Shown: positions 17,878 through 28,335 of the stretch, piece by piece
Layout: each line of letters starts with the position of its first letter
How positions within the stretch are numbered: position 1 is the stretch's first letter
NCBI RefSeq assembly: GCF_040784915.1
Contig: NZ_CP160797.1
Coordinates: forward strand, 246,001-310,000
Direction: 5' to 3'
Length of the DNA: 64,000 bases
Source of the DNA: Bacillus vallismortis
GTDB lineage: Bacteria > Bacillota > Bacilli > Bacillales > Bacillaceae
Program-made: the position numbers and the translations under genes
The notes under the pieces: model-generated
Seen by the model: the letters and a program-made list of their open reading frames with translations, nothing else
Database searches by the model: none
Told to the model about the DNA's origin: nothing

Positions 17878-19312
17878 ATGATATTTGTTTGTTGTGTGTG
17901 TCAGCCTGTTTGTCAGAAAGCGGCCAGCATTCAATGCCATTGTGGTTTTTGAGCACATTTTTATAAAAGACTGGATCTTTGCCCGCTTTTTTCTGGCGTG
18001 TATAGTCTTGCAGCGCCACAAAAACGACCTTTGATAATAAGAAAATCGCAATTAAATTCACGACGACCATCAAGCCCATGAACAAATCAGCCAGATCCCA
18101 GACGAGCTGGACTTTGGCAACACAGCCAAACACAATCATCGCCAGCACGCCGATACGGTAGACAAAAATCAGTTTTTTACTTTTGTTTAAAAAGCCGATA
18201 TTGGTTTCCCCGTAATAATAGTTTCCGATTAATGCACAGAAACCGAATAACAAAATCAGAATGGCGAGAAAGCCTGATGCCCACGATCCGACATGGGAGC
18301 TGAGAGAGGCTTGTGTCAACGCGATCCCGCTCAGTCCCGGAGTTTGATAGGCATCCGAAAACAGGATGATAAAAGCAGTGCTTGTACAAATGACTAGCGT
18401 ATCTGACAGCACACCCAGCGCTTGAATCAGCCCCTGTTTGACAGGATGGCTTGTCGTTGCGGTGGCGGCGGCATTCGGTGCGCTCCCCATTCCCGCTTCG
18501 TTTGAAAAGATTCCCCGTCTGACGCCCTGCATTAACGCCGCTCCCAAAGCGCCGCCAGCGGCCTGGTCAAAACCAAACGCATTTTTCACGATAAGCGTAA
18601 TCACGTCAGGCAGCTGCGTAATGTTGGTTAAAATCACAAAAAACGCAACGCTGATATACAGGGCCGCCAACACGACGACAATGGATTCAGCCAGCTTCGC
18701 AATCCGTTTTACGCCGCCGAAAATAATCGTGCCGAACACAGTAATTAAAATGAGTCCCAATGTCAGGCGGTTTGTGCCGAACGCGTTTTCAAAGGCGAGG
18801 CTGACTGTATTTGATTGGACCGAGTTAAAGACGATACCGAACGATAAGGTGATTAATACAGCGAACAGCGCGCCCATCCACCTTTTGTTCAGCCCTTTTT
18901 CCATGTAATAAGCCGGTCCGCCGCGGAATCCGTTTTCATCTTTTACTTTATAAATCTGGGCCAGTGTGCTTTCCACAAAGCTTGATGCTGATCCGATAAT
19001 GGCGATAATCCACATCCAGAAGATTGCACCGGGTCCGCCGAGCGCAATGGCGATGGCAATGCCCGTAATATTTCCCGTTCCGACACGGGCTGCCATGCTG
19101 ATACAGAACGCTTGAAACGGAGAAATACTGTTTTTCGATCGGGAGGCAGCACCTTCTTTTAATACCCTGACCATTTCTTTCAGCATGCGAACCTGCAAAA
19201 ACTTCAGTCTGAACGTAAAATAGATTCCCAGAGAAAGGAGCAATACAATTAATAGCTTTGACCACAAAAGATCATTTGCGATACCGACAACATGTTCCAG
19301 GATTTGCTGCAT
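17876..19312 (-). CDS. glnT: Sodium/amino acid (glutamine) symporter GlnT
   Basis: A 478-residue AGCS-family symporter with about 11 membrane segments. Family motifs are FQAFCISMAARVGTGNITGIAIAIALGGPGAIFWMW and GVRRGIFSNEAGMGSAPNAAATA. In B. subtilis the gene is induced by glutamine together with glsA, whose product hydrolyses glutamine; glsA lies 24 bases upstream. GAGGTG precedes the ATG. The likely cargo is therefore glutamine, although AGCS relatives also carry alanine or glycine. Confidence 0.9.
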   Translation of the reverse strand: MQQILEHVVGIANDLLWSKLLIVLLLSLGIYFTFRLKFLQVRMLKEMVRVLKEGAASRSKNSISPFQAFCISMAARVGTGNITGIAIAIALGGPGAIFWMWIIAIIGSASSFVESTLAQIYKVKDENGFRGGPAYYMEKGLNKRWMGALFAVLITLSFGIVFNSVQSNTVSLAFENAFGTNRLTLGLILITVFGTIIFGGVKRIAKLAESIVVVLAALYISVAFFVILTNITQLPDVITLIVKNAFGFDQAAGGALGAALMQGVRRGIFSNEAGMGSAPNAAATATTSHPVKQGLIQALGVLSDTLVICTSTAFIILFSDAYQTPGLSGIALTQASLSSHVGSWASGFLAILILLFGFCALIGNYYYGETNIGFLNKSKKLIFVYRIGVLAMIVFGCVAKVQLVWDLADLFMGLMVVVNLIAIFLLSKVVFVALQDYTRQKKAGKDPVFYKNVLKNHNGIECWPLSDKQADTHNKQIS

Positions 19313-19336
19313 ACAATCACCTCTTTTTTTTTATGT

Positions 19337-20320
19337 TTAAAAAATGCTGAGTTCCCACTCCTGTGCCATATGCTTCAGCAGCATTCCGCCAGTGAGGCTG
19401 TTGCCGTATTCATCAATGGCCGGTCCGTAAATGCCGATCCCGCAACCGGATGGAAAAGGCTTTTCTCTTCTGGCGCTTGGAGGAACCAGTGCCATAATGC
19501 CGCCGGAGACGCCGCTTTTGGCCGGCACGCCGACAAACGCCGCATATTTGCCTGAAGCGTTGTACATGCCGCACGTCAGCATTAACGCCTTGGCCAATTT
19601 TGCCACGTCCTTTGGAATCACTTGCTTGCGGTGAATCGGATGATAGCCGTCATGGGCAAGGATCAGGCCGATCAATGCGATATCTTCAGTGGTGCTCTCC
19701 ATGGCGCAATGCTTCAAGTAAACCTCAAGCGTTTCTTCTACGTCTGCTTCTAAAAAGTTTGTTTCTTTTAAATAGTAGGCCAGCGCTCTGTTGCGGTGGG
19801 CGGTTTCCCACTCAGATCGGAACACTTCCTCATGAATTCTCGGCTGTTTTCCTATTAAGGTTTCCATCACCGAGTTAAGAAAATCGAGCTTATCGTGTGC
19901 CGACTCTCCGGGAAGAAGCGAGGCGATGGTGAGAGCACCCGCGTTGATCATAGGATTGAATGGCTTTCCCGGCTTGTTGATTTCGAGCCGAATGATGGAA
20001 TTAAAGGCGTCACCTGTCGGCTCGACATCTACGCGGTCCAGTACATAGGGAATGCCGCGGCTCATGCAGGCGGCGATAAAGCTGATCACTTTTGAAATGC
20101 TTTGCAGGGTAAAAGGGACGTTCCAGTCGCCGGAGTGTATCATCGTTCCGTCAGGCTCCAATATACAAATGCCGAGCTGTGAATCATTGACTTTTCCTAA
20201 AGCGGGGATATAATTTGCACTTTGTCCATTAGCGGCAAATGGGCGATAGTGCTCCACCCAATCATGCAGCTGGGACGCCGGGTCTATTTCTTTCCGGAGC
20301 TCTTTTATCAATTCTTTCAT
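19337..20320 (-). CDS. glsA: Glutaminase GlsA
   Basis: A 327-residue serine-dependent glutaminase that releases ammonia from glutamine to give glutamate. Motifs: the SK pair in LQSISKVISFI (catalytic Ser and Lys), RLEINKPGKPFNPMINAGALTIASL, and GGIMALVPP near the C-terminus. The start MKELIKEL was chosen because GTGAGGAGG precedes it. It is the first gene of glsA-glnT and is divergent from glnK-glnL; the matching GlnL repeat lies upstream. Confidence 0.93.
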   Translation of the reverse strand: MKELIKELRKEIDPASQLHDWVEHYRPFAANGQSANYIPALGKVNDSQLGICILEPDGTMIHSGDWNVPFTLQSISKVISFIAACMSRGIPYVLDRVDVEPTGDAFNSIIRLEINKPGKPFNPMINAGALTIASLLPGESAHDKLDFLNSVMETLIGKQPRIHEEVFRSEWETAHRNRALAYYLKETNFLEADVEETLEVYLKHCAMESTTEDIALIGLILAHDGYHPIHRKQVIPKDVAKLAKALMLTCGMYNASGKYAAFVGVPAKSGVSGGIMALVPPSARREKPFPSGCGIGIYGPAIDEYGNSLTGGMLLKHMAQEWELSIF

Positions 20321-20443
20321 CAAATTCCTCCTCACTGTTTTTTTAAAGGACTATGGTTTACCAAAACGAAGGATGAAGGGGCATTAAACGCTTTCACTAA
20401 AGCGGAGGGTATATTTACTGTATAATGACGACTACAGAATCAT

Positions 20444-20459
20444 ACAAAATACGACAAAA
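20444..20459 (-). promoter_or_regulatory. GlnL-binding direct repeat upstream of glsA-glnT
   Basis: Read on the minus strand it is TTTTGT-N4-TTTTGT, an exact match to the repeat described as the GlnL target in B. subtilis. It lies about 124 bases upstream of the glsA start codon, in the region shared with glnK. Confidence 0.8.
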
Positions 20460-20559
20460 ATATTTTGAAAATAAGCCGTAAGATTTATAAAAACCTCATG
20501 TTCTGGGTCAAAAGAAATTTGCGGGTTTTCAGCCGTTTCCCCAAAATAAAAGCGAGGAT

Positions 20560-21849
20560 GTGATCATCATAAAACTGAAGCGTTTTTTTGAAAAAGATGG
20601 ATATATTTTGGCTCTCATGCTGATGACGGTACCCTTGGCCGGTGAACTGAAATTTTATCCTCTTAATGAAGAGTTCCGGATTAGCTTTGGCGCACCGGTT
20701 TTTTTCTTCTTCTTGTCGCTGCTGCGGCATGTGCCCGCTGTGCTGCCGGGTTTTCTGACTGGAGCGGCAGTACTCGTCTTTCGTGTCTTTCTGGAATTGT
20801 GGCGCGGGGGACACGATGGACTGACTCCGATTCTGTATGACCAAGCGTCTGGCTTTTTCTTTTATATGACTTACGCTTGCCTGTTTTCCGTATTGAAGGC
20901 TAATCGTTTCCGCGAACGGCCGTTTATGCTCGGCTTTGTCGGTTTTATGATTGAAATTGTGGCAGATTGTGTCGAGCTGGCTGTGCAGTTTCTCATGTTC
21001 CATACCGTCGTCACGCCTGAGGAAATCACCGATCTCGCGGTGATTGCGATTTCTCACACATTTATCGTGATGAGCTTTTATAGTGTGCTGAAGCTGTATG
21101 AAACACAATCGAGAGAAAAACAGACAAGGCGGCAACACGAGCATATGCTGATGATCGTTTCCAATTTATATGAAGAAACGGTGCATCTAAAAAAGACGCT
21201 GAAAACGACAGAACAAGTGACGAACGATTCGTATCAGCTCTATCGGGAAGTAAAGGGCAAAGATGATCAGCTCAGCGGCAGAATCCTGAGGCTGGCCGGA
21301 GAAATTCATGAAGTGAAAAAGGACAACCAGCGGATATTCGCCGGGCTTTCAAAACTGATTTCTAATGAGAGCTTGAGAGATTATATGAGGGCGTCTGATT
21401 TGCTGCAGCTTGTGATTCGCATGAATGAGAAGTACGCTGAAGCACTGGGAAAGCAGATTGATTTTCACTGCTTGATAGAGGGGGAGCATGAAGAATATCA
21501 CGTATTTATCGTGCTTTCGATCATTAATAATCTAACGGCGAATGCGGTAGAAGCCATGGGGGAAGAGGGAATGATCAGCCTGAGGCTCAGTAGGCCAAAT
21601 GAGAATATGGTAGAATTCCAGGTAGAAGACAATGGTCACGGCATTTCTGAGAAAATCGGAGAGATTGTGTTTGACCCGGGCTTTACCTCAAAATATGACG
21701 AATATGGCACGCCTTCTACGGGAATTGGACTTTCCTACGTGAAGGAAATCGTGACAGAGCTGGAAGGGGATATCACATTTGATAATCAGCAGCGTGGAGT
21801 GGTGTTTGCTGTTAGGCTGCCTGTCCGGCATTTGATTCAGAAAGGGTGA
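20560..21849 (+). CDS. glnK: Glutamine-sensing histidine kinase GlnK (YcbA)
   Basis: A membrane histidine kinase of about 429 residues with about five N-terminal membrane segments (residues 15-170) that replace a normal extracellular sensor. A coiled linker follows, then the H-box (LAGEIHEVKKDNQRI) and a HATPase domain with the N box (IINNLTANAVEAM), VEDNGHGI and TGIGLSYVKEI. With GlnL it switches on glsA-glnT when glutamine is present. I used GTG 20560, where AGGA is close; a start at one of the internal ATGs near residue 20 is possible. The glnL start follows 9 bases after the stop. Confidence 0.88.
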   Translation: MIIIKLKRFFEKDGYILALMLMTVPLAGELKFYPLNEEFRISFGAPVFFFFLSLLRHVPAVLPGFLTGAAVLVFRVFLELWRGGHDGLTPILYDQASGFFFYMTYACLFSVLKANRFRERPFMLGFVGFMIEIVADCVELAVQFLMFHTVVTPEEITDLAVIAISHTFIVMSFYSVLKLYETQSREKQTRRQHEHMLMIVSNLYEETVHLKKTLKTTEQVTNDSYQLYREVKGKDDQLSGRILRLAGEIHEVKKDNQRIFAGLSKLISNESLRDYMRASDLLQLVIRMNEKYAEALGKQIDFHCLIEGEHEEYHVFIVLSIINNLTANAVEAMGEEGMISLRLSRPNENMVEFQVEDNGHGISEKIGEIVFDPGFTSKYDEYGTPSTGIGLSYVKEIVTELEGDITFDNQQRGVVFAVRLPVRHLIQKG

Positions 21850-21858
21850 ACCGAAGCT

Positions 21859-22794
21859 ATGCGTTTTTTTATCGTTGATGATGACCGTGCGGTACGGTCG
21901 ATTTTAAGGCAGATCATTGAAGATGAGGATCTCGGGGAAGCTGCTGGTGAAGCGGAAGACGGGAGCCAAGTGGAAGGGCATATGCTGCAATTCAAGCAGA
22001 TTGATATTTTATTAATCGATCTGTTAATGCCTGGAAGAGACGGCATTGAGACGATTCGCCAGCTCCAAAATACGTACTCCGGCAAGATCGTCATGATCTC
22101 TCAAGTGGAAGCGAAGGAAATGGTCGGAGAAGCGTACTCACTCGGCATCGAATATTTTATCCATAAGCCGATTAACCGCATTGAAATTGTCACGGTTCTC
22201 CAAAAAGTGAAGGAACGGATCGAGCTTGAGCACTCAATTGGGGCTATTCAGCTCTCTCTCAGCCGGCTTGTCAATCGGAATGAACGGAAAACGCGTCCTC
22301 AGCAGAATAGTGACAGCGGCTTAAAAGAAGCAGGAACATTCCTATTGTCCGAGTTGGGCATGATGGGGGAAGGCGGCGCGCATGATCTCGTGGCGGTGCT
22401 GCAGTATTTAGCAGAACATGAGCCGTACGAAAAACATATCCCTTCGCTAAAACAGATCTTCACTCAAGTAGCGGAACGGAAGCTGGGGGCAGGGGCATCC
22501 CAAACGGAAGTCAATCGCGAAATGAAAGCCTCGGAGCAGCGCATTCGCAGAGCGATTATCCATTCACTGCACCATTTTGCTTCACTGGGCACAACTGATT
22601 TTTCAAATCCGAAATTTGAAACCTATGCATCGAAATTCTTTGATTTTCCGGTTGTCAGCCAGAAAATGAAAGAACTTCAATCCAAGGATGCAAAACCTCT
22701 CGCCACTGCGAGAGTGAATATGAAAAAATTCATCCATGTGTTCTTTTTGGAGGCGAAGCTTTTGCATGAGGCGATGAAACAAAGAAGGGTGTAA
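21859..22794 (+). CDS. glnL: Response regulator GlnL (YcbB)
   Basis: A 311-residue response regulator. The receiver (residues 1-120) has the acidic DDD near the start, the phospho-Asp in LLIDLLMPG, and the Lys in HKPIN. A C-terminal YcbB-type DNA-binding domain (about 160-300) replaces the common winged helix; it includes ASQTEVNREMKASEQRIRRAIIHSLHHFASLG. GlnK is its partner and the TTTTGT repeats upstream of glsA its target. Confidence 0.9.
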   Translation: MRFFIVDDDRAVRSILRQIIEDEDLGEAAGEAEDGSQVEGHMLQFKQIDILLIDLLMPGRDGIETIRQLQNTYSGKIVMISQVEAKEMVGEAYSLGIEYFIHKPINRIEIVTVLQKVKERIELEHSIGAIQLSLSRLVNRNERKTRPQQNSDSGLKEAGTFLLSELGMMGEGGAHDLVAVLQYLAEHEPYEKHIPSLKQIFTQVAERKLGAGASQTEVNREMKASEQRIRRAIIHSLHHFASLGTTDFSNPKFETYASKFFDFPVVSQKMKELQSKDAKPLATARVNMKKFIHVFFLEAKLLHEAMKQRRV

Positions 22795-22800
22795 AACCAA

Positions 22801-22827
22801 ACAGCCGGCTGTCCCGGCTGTTTTTTT
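22801..22827 (+). terminator. glnK-glnL terminator
   Basis: CAGCCGG CTGT CCCGGCTG forms a compact stem followed by seven Ts, directly after glnL. Confidence 0.85.
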
Positions 22828-22894
22828 GCTGCGCCAGAACCCCGGAGGGACAGCGGTTTACTTTCTTTTTATAAAATATCAGAAAATAAAGATA

Positions 22895-22922
22895 TTGACT
22901 TATTGTTTATTTGTCTTACAAT
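22895..22922 (+). promoter_or_regulatory. Promoter and candidate GudR operator of the glucarate operon
   Basis: TTGACT, 16 bases, TACAAT form a SigA-type promoter. The perfect short palindrome TTGT-CTT-ACAA (22911-22921) overlaps the -10 element. The same 11 bases, within a longer shared stretch TTGTCTTACAATTRAACAA, occur again upstream of gudR, so this is a strong candidate for the GudR repressor site. Confidence 0.7.
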
Positions 22923-22968
22923 TAAACAAAAGGATGTATGGGAAGGAGCGGATGCGAAACAAAAACTA

Positions 22969-22984
22969 ATAAAAGCGCTTTCGG
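22969..22984 (+). promoter_or_regulatory. cre-like site downstream of the ycbC promoter
   Basis: ATAAAAGCGCTTTCGG fits the CcpA consensus WTGNAARCGNWWWCAW at 13 of 16 positions and lies between the promoter and the ycbC start, a usual place for a roadblock cre. Confidence 0.5.
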
Positions 22985-23021
22985 TCAGGGCTGTTTACAC
23001 GAATAACAGGAGGTTATGTTG

Positions 23022-23948
23022 ATGAGCCGTATGAGAAAAGCACCTGCTGGAATTTTAGGTTTTCCGGTTGCTCCTTTTAACACACAAGGAAAACTGGAGG
23101 AGGAAGCTCTTTTTCAAAACATTGAGTTTTTGCTGGAAGAAGGCTTAGAAGCGATTTTTATCGCTTGTGGGTCTGGTGAATTTCAATCTCTCAGCCAGAA
23201 GGAATACGCGCAAATGGTCGAAGTCGCAGTCTCGGCAGCCGGAGAAAAGGTTCCGGTTTACACGGGGGTGGGGGGTAACCTCAGCACAGCGCTTGAATGG
23301 GCGCAGCTGTCGGAGAAAAAAGGCGCCGATGGCTACTTGATCCTGCCTCCGTATTTGGTACATGGCGAACAGGAGGGGCTCTATCAGTATGCGAAAACGA
23401 TTATTGAAAGCACTGACCTGAATGCGATTCTTTATCAGCGCGATAACGCCGTTCTCTCTCTTGAGCAGATCAAGCGGCTGACCCAATTGGAACAGCTTGT
23501 CGGAGTGAAGGACGGGGTGGGAAATATGGATTTGAATATTAACCTCGTCTATACGCTCGGCGACCGCTTAGGATGGCTCAACGGAATGCCGATGGCTGAA
23601 GTGACGATGCCGGCTTACCTGCCGATCGGATTTCACTCTTATTCTTCAGCGATTTCAAATTATATCCCGCATATTTCCCGGATGTTCTATGACGCATTGA
23701 AAAACGGAAATGACGAGCTGGTGAAGGAGCTCTATCAGCATGTGATTCTGCCGATCAACGACATTCGCAAACAACGAAAAGGATACGCCGTATCTTTGAT
23801 TAAAGCGGGCATGGAGATCATGGGTTTAAATGTGAGAAACACAGCCAGACCGCCTGTCGGCCCGGTTGAAAAAGAGCACTATCAGCAATTAGAGGCGATT
23901 TTGAAGCAGGCGGCTGACCGTTTTCCGAAAAAAGCCGCGACGGTTTGA
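23022..23948 (+). CDS. ycbC: 5-dehydro-4-deoxyglucarate dehydratase YcbC
   Basis: A 308-residue member of the DHDPS/NAL family that dehydrates and decarboxylates 5-dehydro-4-deoxy-D-glucarate to 2,5-dioxopentanoate. The Schiff-base Lys is in [11 protein letters not shown], the catalytic Tyr in AILYQRDN, and the N-terminal [18 protein letters not shown] is typical. CAGGAGG lies eight bases before ATG 23022; the earlier ATG 23016 is too close to it. First gene of the glucarate operon; its product goes to YcbD. Confidence 0.92.
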   Translation: MSRMRKAPAGILGFPVAPFNTQGKLEEEALFQNIEFLLEEGLEAIFIACGSGEFQSLSQKEYAQMVEVAVSAAGEKVPVYTGVGGNLSTALEWAQLSEKKGADGYLILPPYLVHGEQEGLYQYAKTIIESTDLNAILYQRDNAVLSLEQIKRLTQLEQLVGVKDGVGNMDLNINLVYTLGDRLGWLNGMPMAEVTMPAYLPIGFHSYSSAISNYIPHISRMFYDALKNGNDELVKELYQHVILPINDIRKQRKGYAVSLIKAGMEIMGLNVRNTARPPVGPVEKEHYQQLEAILKQAADRFPKKAATV

Positions 23949-23979
23949 AGAACAAAAAAACATGAAAGGGGCAATGGGC

Positions 23980-25446
23980 ATGTCTGTGATCACGGAACAA
24001 AACACGTATCTGAACTTTATTAACGGAGAGTGGGTGAAGTCTGAGTCAGGCGATATGGTCAAGGTCGAAAACCCCGCGGATGTGAATGATATTGTCGGCT
24101 ATGTACAGAATTCAACGGCTGAAGATGTGGAACGGGCCGTCGCCGCCGCCAATAAAGCCAAAACGGCTTGGAGAAAGCTGACGGGTGCCGAGCGGGGCCA
24201 ATACTTATACAAAACAGCGGATATCATGGAACAGCGCTTGGAGGAAATCGCCGCCTGTGCAACGCGTGAAATGGGAAAAACACTGCCCGAAGCGAAAGGA
24301 GAAACGGCTCGGGGTATTGCGATTCTGCGCTATTATGCCGGAGAGGGCATGCGCAAAACGGGTGACGTCATTCCGTCTACTGACAAAGACGCGCTCATGT
24401 TCACAACTCGTGTTCCGCTCGGTGTTGTCGGCGTGATTTCTCCGTGGAACTTTCCGGTGGCGATTCCGATTTGGAAGATGGCCCCGGCATTGGTGTACGG
24501 AAATACCGTTGTCATCAAACCGGCGACAGAAACAGCCGTGACATGCGCGAAAATGATTGCCTGCTTTGAAGAAGCGGGGCTGCCGGCAGGAGTCATCAAT
24601 TTCGTGACAGGCCCGGGTTCTGTTGTCGGGCAGGGACTTGCTGAGCATGACGGGGTAAACGCCGTTACGTTTACCGGTTCAAATCAAGTCGGCAAAATCA
24701 TCGGGCAGGCCGCTTTAGCGAGAGGAGCCAAATATCAGCTTGAAATGGGCGGCAAAAACCCGGTCATCGTAGCTGATGACGCTGATCTTGAAGCTGCGGC
24801 AGAAGCTGTCATTACGGGTGCCTTCCGTTCAACCGGACAGAAGTGTACCGCGACAAGCCGCGTCATTGTGCAAAGCGGAATTTACGATCGTTTTAAAGAA
24901 AAACTTCTCCAGCGCACAAAAGATATTACGATCGGAGATAGCTTAAAAGAGGATGTCTGGATGGGGCCGATTGCCAGCAAGAATCAGCTTGATAACTGTC
25001 TGTCGTACATTAGGAAAGGCAAACAGGAAGGCGCTTCCCTTTTGATCGGAGGTGAAAAGCTGGAGGATGGAAAGTATCAAAAGGGCTATTATGTTGAGCC
25101 TGCCATCTTTGACAATGTGACATCTGAGATGACGATTGCCCAAGAAGAAATTTTTGGTCCGGTGATCGCCCTGGTCAAGGTGGACTCAATGGAGGAGGCC
25201 CTGGACATCGCCAATGATGTGAAGTTTGGTTTAAGCGCATCCATTTTCACGCAAAACATCGGCCGAATGCTTTCATTCGTTGATGAAATTGACGCCGGGC
25301 TTGTCCGGATTAACGCAGAAAGCGCGGGTGTTGAGCTTCAGGCGCCTTTTGGGGGAATGAAGCAGTCAAGCTCCCACTCCCGTGAACAGGGTGAGGCGGC
25401 GAAGGACTTTTTCACGGCGATCAAAACCGTTTTTGTGAAGCCGTAA
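23980..25446 (+). CDS. ycbD: 2,5-dioxopentanoate (alpha-ketoglutarate semialdehyde) dehydrogenase YcbD
   Basis: A 488-residue NAD(P)-dependent aldehyde dehydrogenase that oxidises 2,5-dioxopentanoate to 2-oxoglutarate, the last step of glucarate breakdown. Visible residues: [30 protein letters not shown] (Asn and Lys of the cofactor site), FTGSNQVGK, Glu in QLEMGGKNP and the nucleophile Cys in [18 protein letters not shown] lies eight bases before ATG 23980. It follows ycbC by 31 bases. Confidence 0.92.
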   Translation: MSVITEQNTYLNFINGEWVKSESGDMVKVENPADVNDIVGYVQNSTAEDVERAVAAANKAKTAWRKLTGAERGQYLYKTADIMEQRLEEIAACATREMGKTLPEAKGETARGIAILRYYAGEGMRKTGDVIPSTDKDALMFTTRVPLGVVGVISPWNFPVAIPIWKMAPALVYGNTVVIKPATETAVTCAKMIACFEEAGLPAGVINFVTGPGSVVGQGLAEHDGVNAVTFTGSNQVGKIIGQAALARGAKYQLEMGGKNPVIVADDADLEAAAEAVITGAFRSTGQKCTATSRVIVQSGIYDRFKEKLLQRTKDITIGDSLKEDVWMGPIASKNQLDNCLSYIRKGKQEGASLLIGGEKLEDGKYQKGYYVEPAIFDNVTSEMTIAQEEIFGPVIALVKVDSMEEALDIANDVKFGLSASIFTQNIGRMLSFVDEIDAGLVRINAESAGVELQAPFGGMKQSSSHSREQGEAAKDFFTAIKTVFVKP

Positions 25447-25531
25447 GGGTGCTGGAAAGAGGCGGACGTCTCTTTCCTCGCTTTATCACCAGCCAGCATA
25501 TGATTCTCTATTTTGAAAAGGAGAAGATATT

Positions 25532-26899
25532 ATGAAAAAAGACTATGCGAATGTTTCACCGGCGGGCAATAAAACGTCTGTACGCTGGTTCATCGTTTTT
25601 ATGCTGTTTCTTGTGACCTCTATTAACTACGCGGATCGGGCGACGCTTTCCATCACGGGAGATTCCGTCCAGCATGACCTGGGATTGGACTCGGTCGCCA
25701 TGGGATATGTCTTTTCTGCTTTTGGCTGGGCCTATGTCATCGGGCAGCTTCCGGGCGGCTGGCTGCTGGACCGTTTTGGTTCAAAGACGGTCATTGCGTT
25801 AAGCATTTTTTTCTGGTCGTTTTTTACACTGCTGCAAGGGGCGATTGGCTTTTTCTCCGCCGGCACAGCGATTATCCTGCTGTTTGCACTGCGTTTTCTG
25901 GTCGGCTTGTCCGAAGCGCCTTCATTTCCCGGAAACGGAAGAGTTGTTGCCTCATGGTTCCCAAGCTCCGAGCGCGGGACAGCTTCAGCCTTTTTTAATT
26001 CAGCTCAATACTTCGCAATCGTCATTTTTTCTCCTTTAATGGGCTGGCTCACCCACTCTTTCGGCTGGCATTCCGTCTTCGTTGTCATGGGTGCCGCGGG
26101 CATTCTTCTGGCTGTCATCTGGCTAAAAGCGGTGTATGAACCTAAAAAACATCCGAAGGTCAATGAAGCCGAGCTTGCATATATCGAACAGGGCGGCGGG
26201 CTGATTTCCATGGATGACAGCAAAAGCAAGCAAGAAACAGAATCGAAATGGCCTTATATCAAACAGCTGTTGACGAACCGCATGCTGATCGGCGTGTACA
26301 TCGCGCAATATTGCATTACAACTCTCACCTATTTCTTTCTCACATGGTTCCCGGTATATTTGGTTCAGGCCCGCGGAATGTCTATCCTTGAAGCGGGGTT
26401 TGTCGCTTCCCTGCCGGCGCTGTGCGGATTTGCCGGCGGTGTGCTTGGGGGCATCGTGTCAGACATCTTGCTCAAAAAAGGCCGTTCTCTGACCTTTGCA
26501 AGAAAGGCGCCGATCATTGTCGGCATGCTGCTGTCTTGCAGTATGATTGTCTGTAACTACACGGATTCAGCGTGGCTCGTCGTTGTCATTATGTCACTCG
26601 CGTTTTTCGGAAAAGGCTTCGGCGCATTGGGATGGGCTGTCGTGTCGGACACGTCTCCGAAAGAGTGTGCAGGATTAAGCGGCGGGTTGTTCAACACATT
26701 CGGGAACATCGCCTCGATTACGACTCCGATTATTATTGGTTATATCGTTAACGCTACAGGATCTTTTAATGGAGCGCTTGTGTTTGTCGGCGCTAACGCG
26801 ATTGCGGCGATCCTCAGCTATTTGTTGCTGGTCGGGCCGATCAAACGGGTCGTGTTAAAGAAACAAGAGCAGGACCCCGATCAATCATTGCCTGTCTAA
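25532..26899 (+). CDS. gudP: Glucarate transporter GudP
   Basis: A 455-residue major facilitator of the anion:cation symporter family with 12 membrane segments. Family traits are the N-terminal SINYADRATLSITG, the motif GGWLLDRFGSKTVIALSIFFWS, and FLVGLSEAPSFPGNGRVVASWFPSSERGTASAFFNSAQY. Placed between the dehydrogenase and glucarate dehydratase genes, it most likely imports glucarate or galactarate. AAAAGGAGA precedes the ATG. Confidence 0.92.
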   Translation: MKKDYANVSPAGNKTSVRWFIVFMLFLVTSINYADRATLSITGDSVQHDLGLDSVAMGYVFSAFGWAYVIGQLPGGWLLDRFGSKTVIALSIFFWSFFTLLQGAIGFFSAGTAIILLFALRFLVGLSEAPSFPGNGRVVASWFPSSERGTASAFFNSAQYFAIVIFSPLMGWLTHSFGWHSVFVVMGAAGILLAVIWLKAVYEPKKHPKVNEAELAYIEQGGGLISMDDSKSKQETESKWPYIKQLLTNRMLIGVYIAQYCITTLTYFFLTWFPVYLVQARGMSILEAGFVASLPALCGFAGGVLGGIVSDILLKKGRSLTFARKAPIIVGMLLSCSMIVCNYTDSAWLVVVIMSLAFFGKGFGALGWAVVSDTSPKECAGLSGGLFNTFGNIASITTPIIIGYIVNATGSFNGALVFVGANAIAAILSYLLLVGPIKRVVLKKQEQDPDQSLPV

Positions 26900-26904
26900 C
26901 ACTT

Positions 26905-26920
26905 ATGAAAGCGCTTTATA
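26905..26920 (+). promoter_or_regulatory. cre-like site between gudP and gudD
   Basis: ATGAAAGCGCTTTATA keeps the core TGAAAGCGCTTT of the CcpA consensus. It sits in the 36-base gap between gudP and gudD, just ahead of the gudD ribosome binding site. Confidence 0.5.
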
Positions 26921-26935
26921 AAAGGAGGATAAAAC

Positions 26936-28303
26936 ATGAGTTCACCAATACAAGAGCAGGTCCAAAAAGAAAAAAGATCGAATATTCCTTCAATTTATGA
27001 GATGAAGGTAATCCCTGTTGCGGGACATGACAGCATGCTGCTGAATCTGAGCGGCGCACACAGCCCATTTTTTACCCGGAATATCGTGATCTTAACCGAC
27101 AGCAGCGGAAATCAGGGAGTTGGCGAGGTGCCTGGCGGAGAACAGATACGCCGTACACTCGAGCTGGCAAAGCCGCTTGTGGTCGGAAAATCTATTGGCG
27201 CGTATCAGGCGATATTGCAGACGGTCAGAAAGCAGTTTGCCGATCAGGACAGGGGAGGGCGCGGCATCCAGACGTTTGATTTGCGCACCACCGTACATGC
27301 CGTCACAGCGCTGGAAGCGGCTTTGTTAGATTTGCTTGGAACGTTTCTTCAGGAACCGGTCGCGGCCTTGCTGGGCGAAGGGAAGCAGCGCGATGAAGTG
27401 AAAATGCTCGGCTACCTCTTTTACATCGGTGACCGAAAGCGGACGACCCTGCCGTATCAAGGCGATGAGCAGTCAGATTGTGAGTGGTTCCGTCTTCGCC
27501 ATGAGGAAGCACTGACGCCTGAGGCTATTGTACGCCTTGCCGAATCCGCGCAGGAGCGCTACGGCTTTCAGGATTTCAAGCTGAAAGGCGGGGTGCTGCG
27601 GGGAGAGGATGAAATCGAAGCTGTCACCGCATTATCAAAACGTTTTCCTGAGGCGAGAATTACCCTTGATCCGAACGGGGCGTGGTCATTAGAGGAAGCT
27701 ATTATATTATGCAAAGGAAAGCATGATGTGCTTGCGTATGCGGAAGATCCGTGCGGGGATGAGAACGGCTACTCCGCCCGTGAAATAATGACTGAATTCC
27801 GCCGTGCGACAGGGCTTCCGACCGCGACAAATATGATTGCGACCGACTGGCGGGAAATGGGTCACGCGATCCAGCTTCACGCGGTGGATATTCCGCTGGC
27901 TGATCCGCACTTCTGGACGATGCAGGGTTCGGTGCGGGTGGCGCAAATGTGCCATGATTGGGGTTTGACATGGGGCTCCCACTCCAACAACCACTTTGAT
28001 ATCTCCCTAGCGATGTTTACTCATGTGGCAGCGGCGGCTCCGGGACGCATTACGGCGATTGATACCCATTGGATCTGGCAGGACGGGCAGCGTTTAACGA
28101 AACAGCCTTTTGAGATTGCCGATGGCTGTGTCAAGGTGCCGAATAAGCCCGGTCTTGGCGTTGACATTGATATGGAACAAGTGGAAAAAGCGCATGAACT
28201 CTACCAGAAAATGAATTTAGGCGCCCGGAATGACGCGATCCCTATGCAGTTTCTGATCAACAACTGGGAGTTCGACCGGAAACGCCCGTGTCTTGTGCGA
28301 TAA
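26936..28303 (+). CDS. gudD: Glucarate dehydratase GudD
   Basis: A 455-residue enolase-superfamily enzyme that dehydrates D-glucarate to 5-dehydro-4-deoxyglucarate. Visible active-site parts are the Lys pair in FKLKGG, the metal ligands in [18 protein letters not shown] and ATNMIATDW, and the general-base His in [10 protein letters not shown]. Full length for the family. AAAGGAGG lies eight bases ahead of the ATG. It is in an operon with gudP and ycbCD. Confidence 0.94.
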   Translation: MSSPIQEQVQKEKRSNIPSIYEMKVIPVAGHDSMLLNLSGAHSPFFTRNIVILTDSSGNQGVGEVPGGEQIRRTLELAKPLVVGKSIGAYQAILQTVRKQFADQDRGGRGIQTFDLRTTVHAVTALEAALLDLLGTFLQEPVAALLGEGKQRDEVKMLGYLFYIGDRKRTTLPYQGDEQSDCEWFRLRHEEALTPEAIVRLAESAQERYGFQDFKLKGGVLRGEDEIEAVTALSKRFPEARITLDPNGAWSLEEAIILCKGKHDVLAYAEDPCGDENGYSAREIMTEFRRATGLPTATNMIATDWREMGHAIQLHAVDIPLADPHFWTMQGSVRVAQMCHDWGLTWGSHSNNHFDISLAMFTHVAAAAPGRITAIDTHWIWQDGQRLTKQPFEIADGCVKVPNKPGLGVDIDMEQVEKAHELYQKMNLGARNDAIPMQFLINNWEFDRKRPCLVR

Positions 28304-28335
28304 GATTGATTGTAAATATTGTAACCTTGGCTATT

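Noticed and set aside
18438..18908. A 156-codon plus-strand frame
   Set aside because: Antisense to the membrane protein gene glnT, with no ribosome binding site and no family resemblance.
20485..21144. A 219-codon open frame on the minus strand
   Set aside because: It lies fully inside glnK in antisense. Its His/Lys/Gln-rich composition is that of a shadow frame, and glnK has clear kinase motifs.
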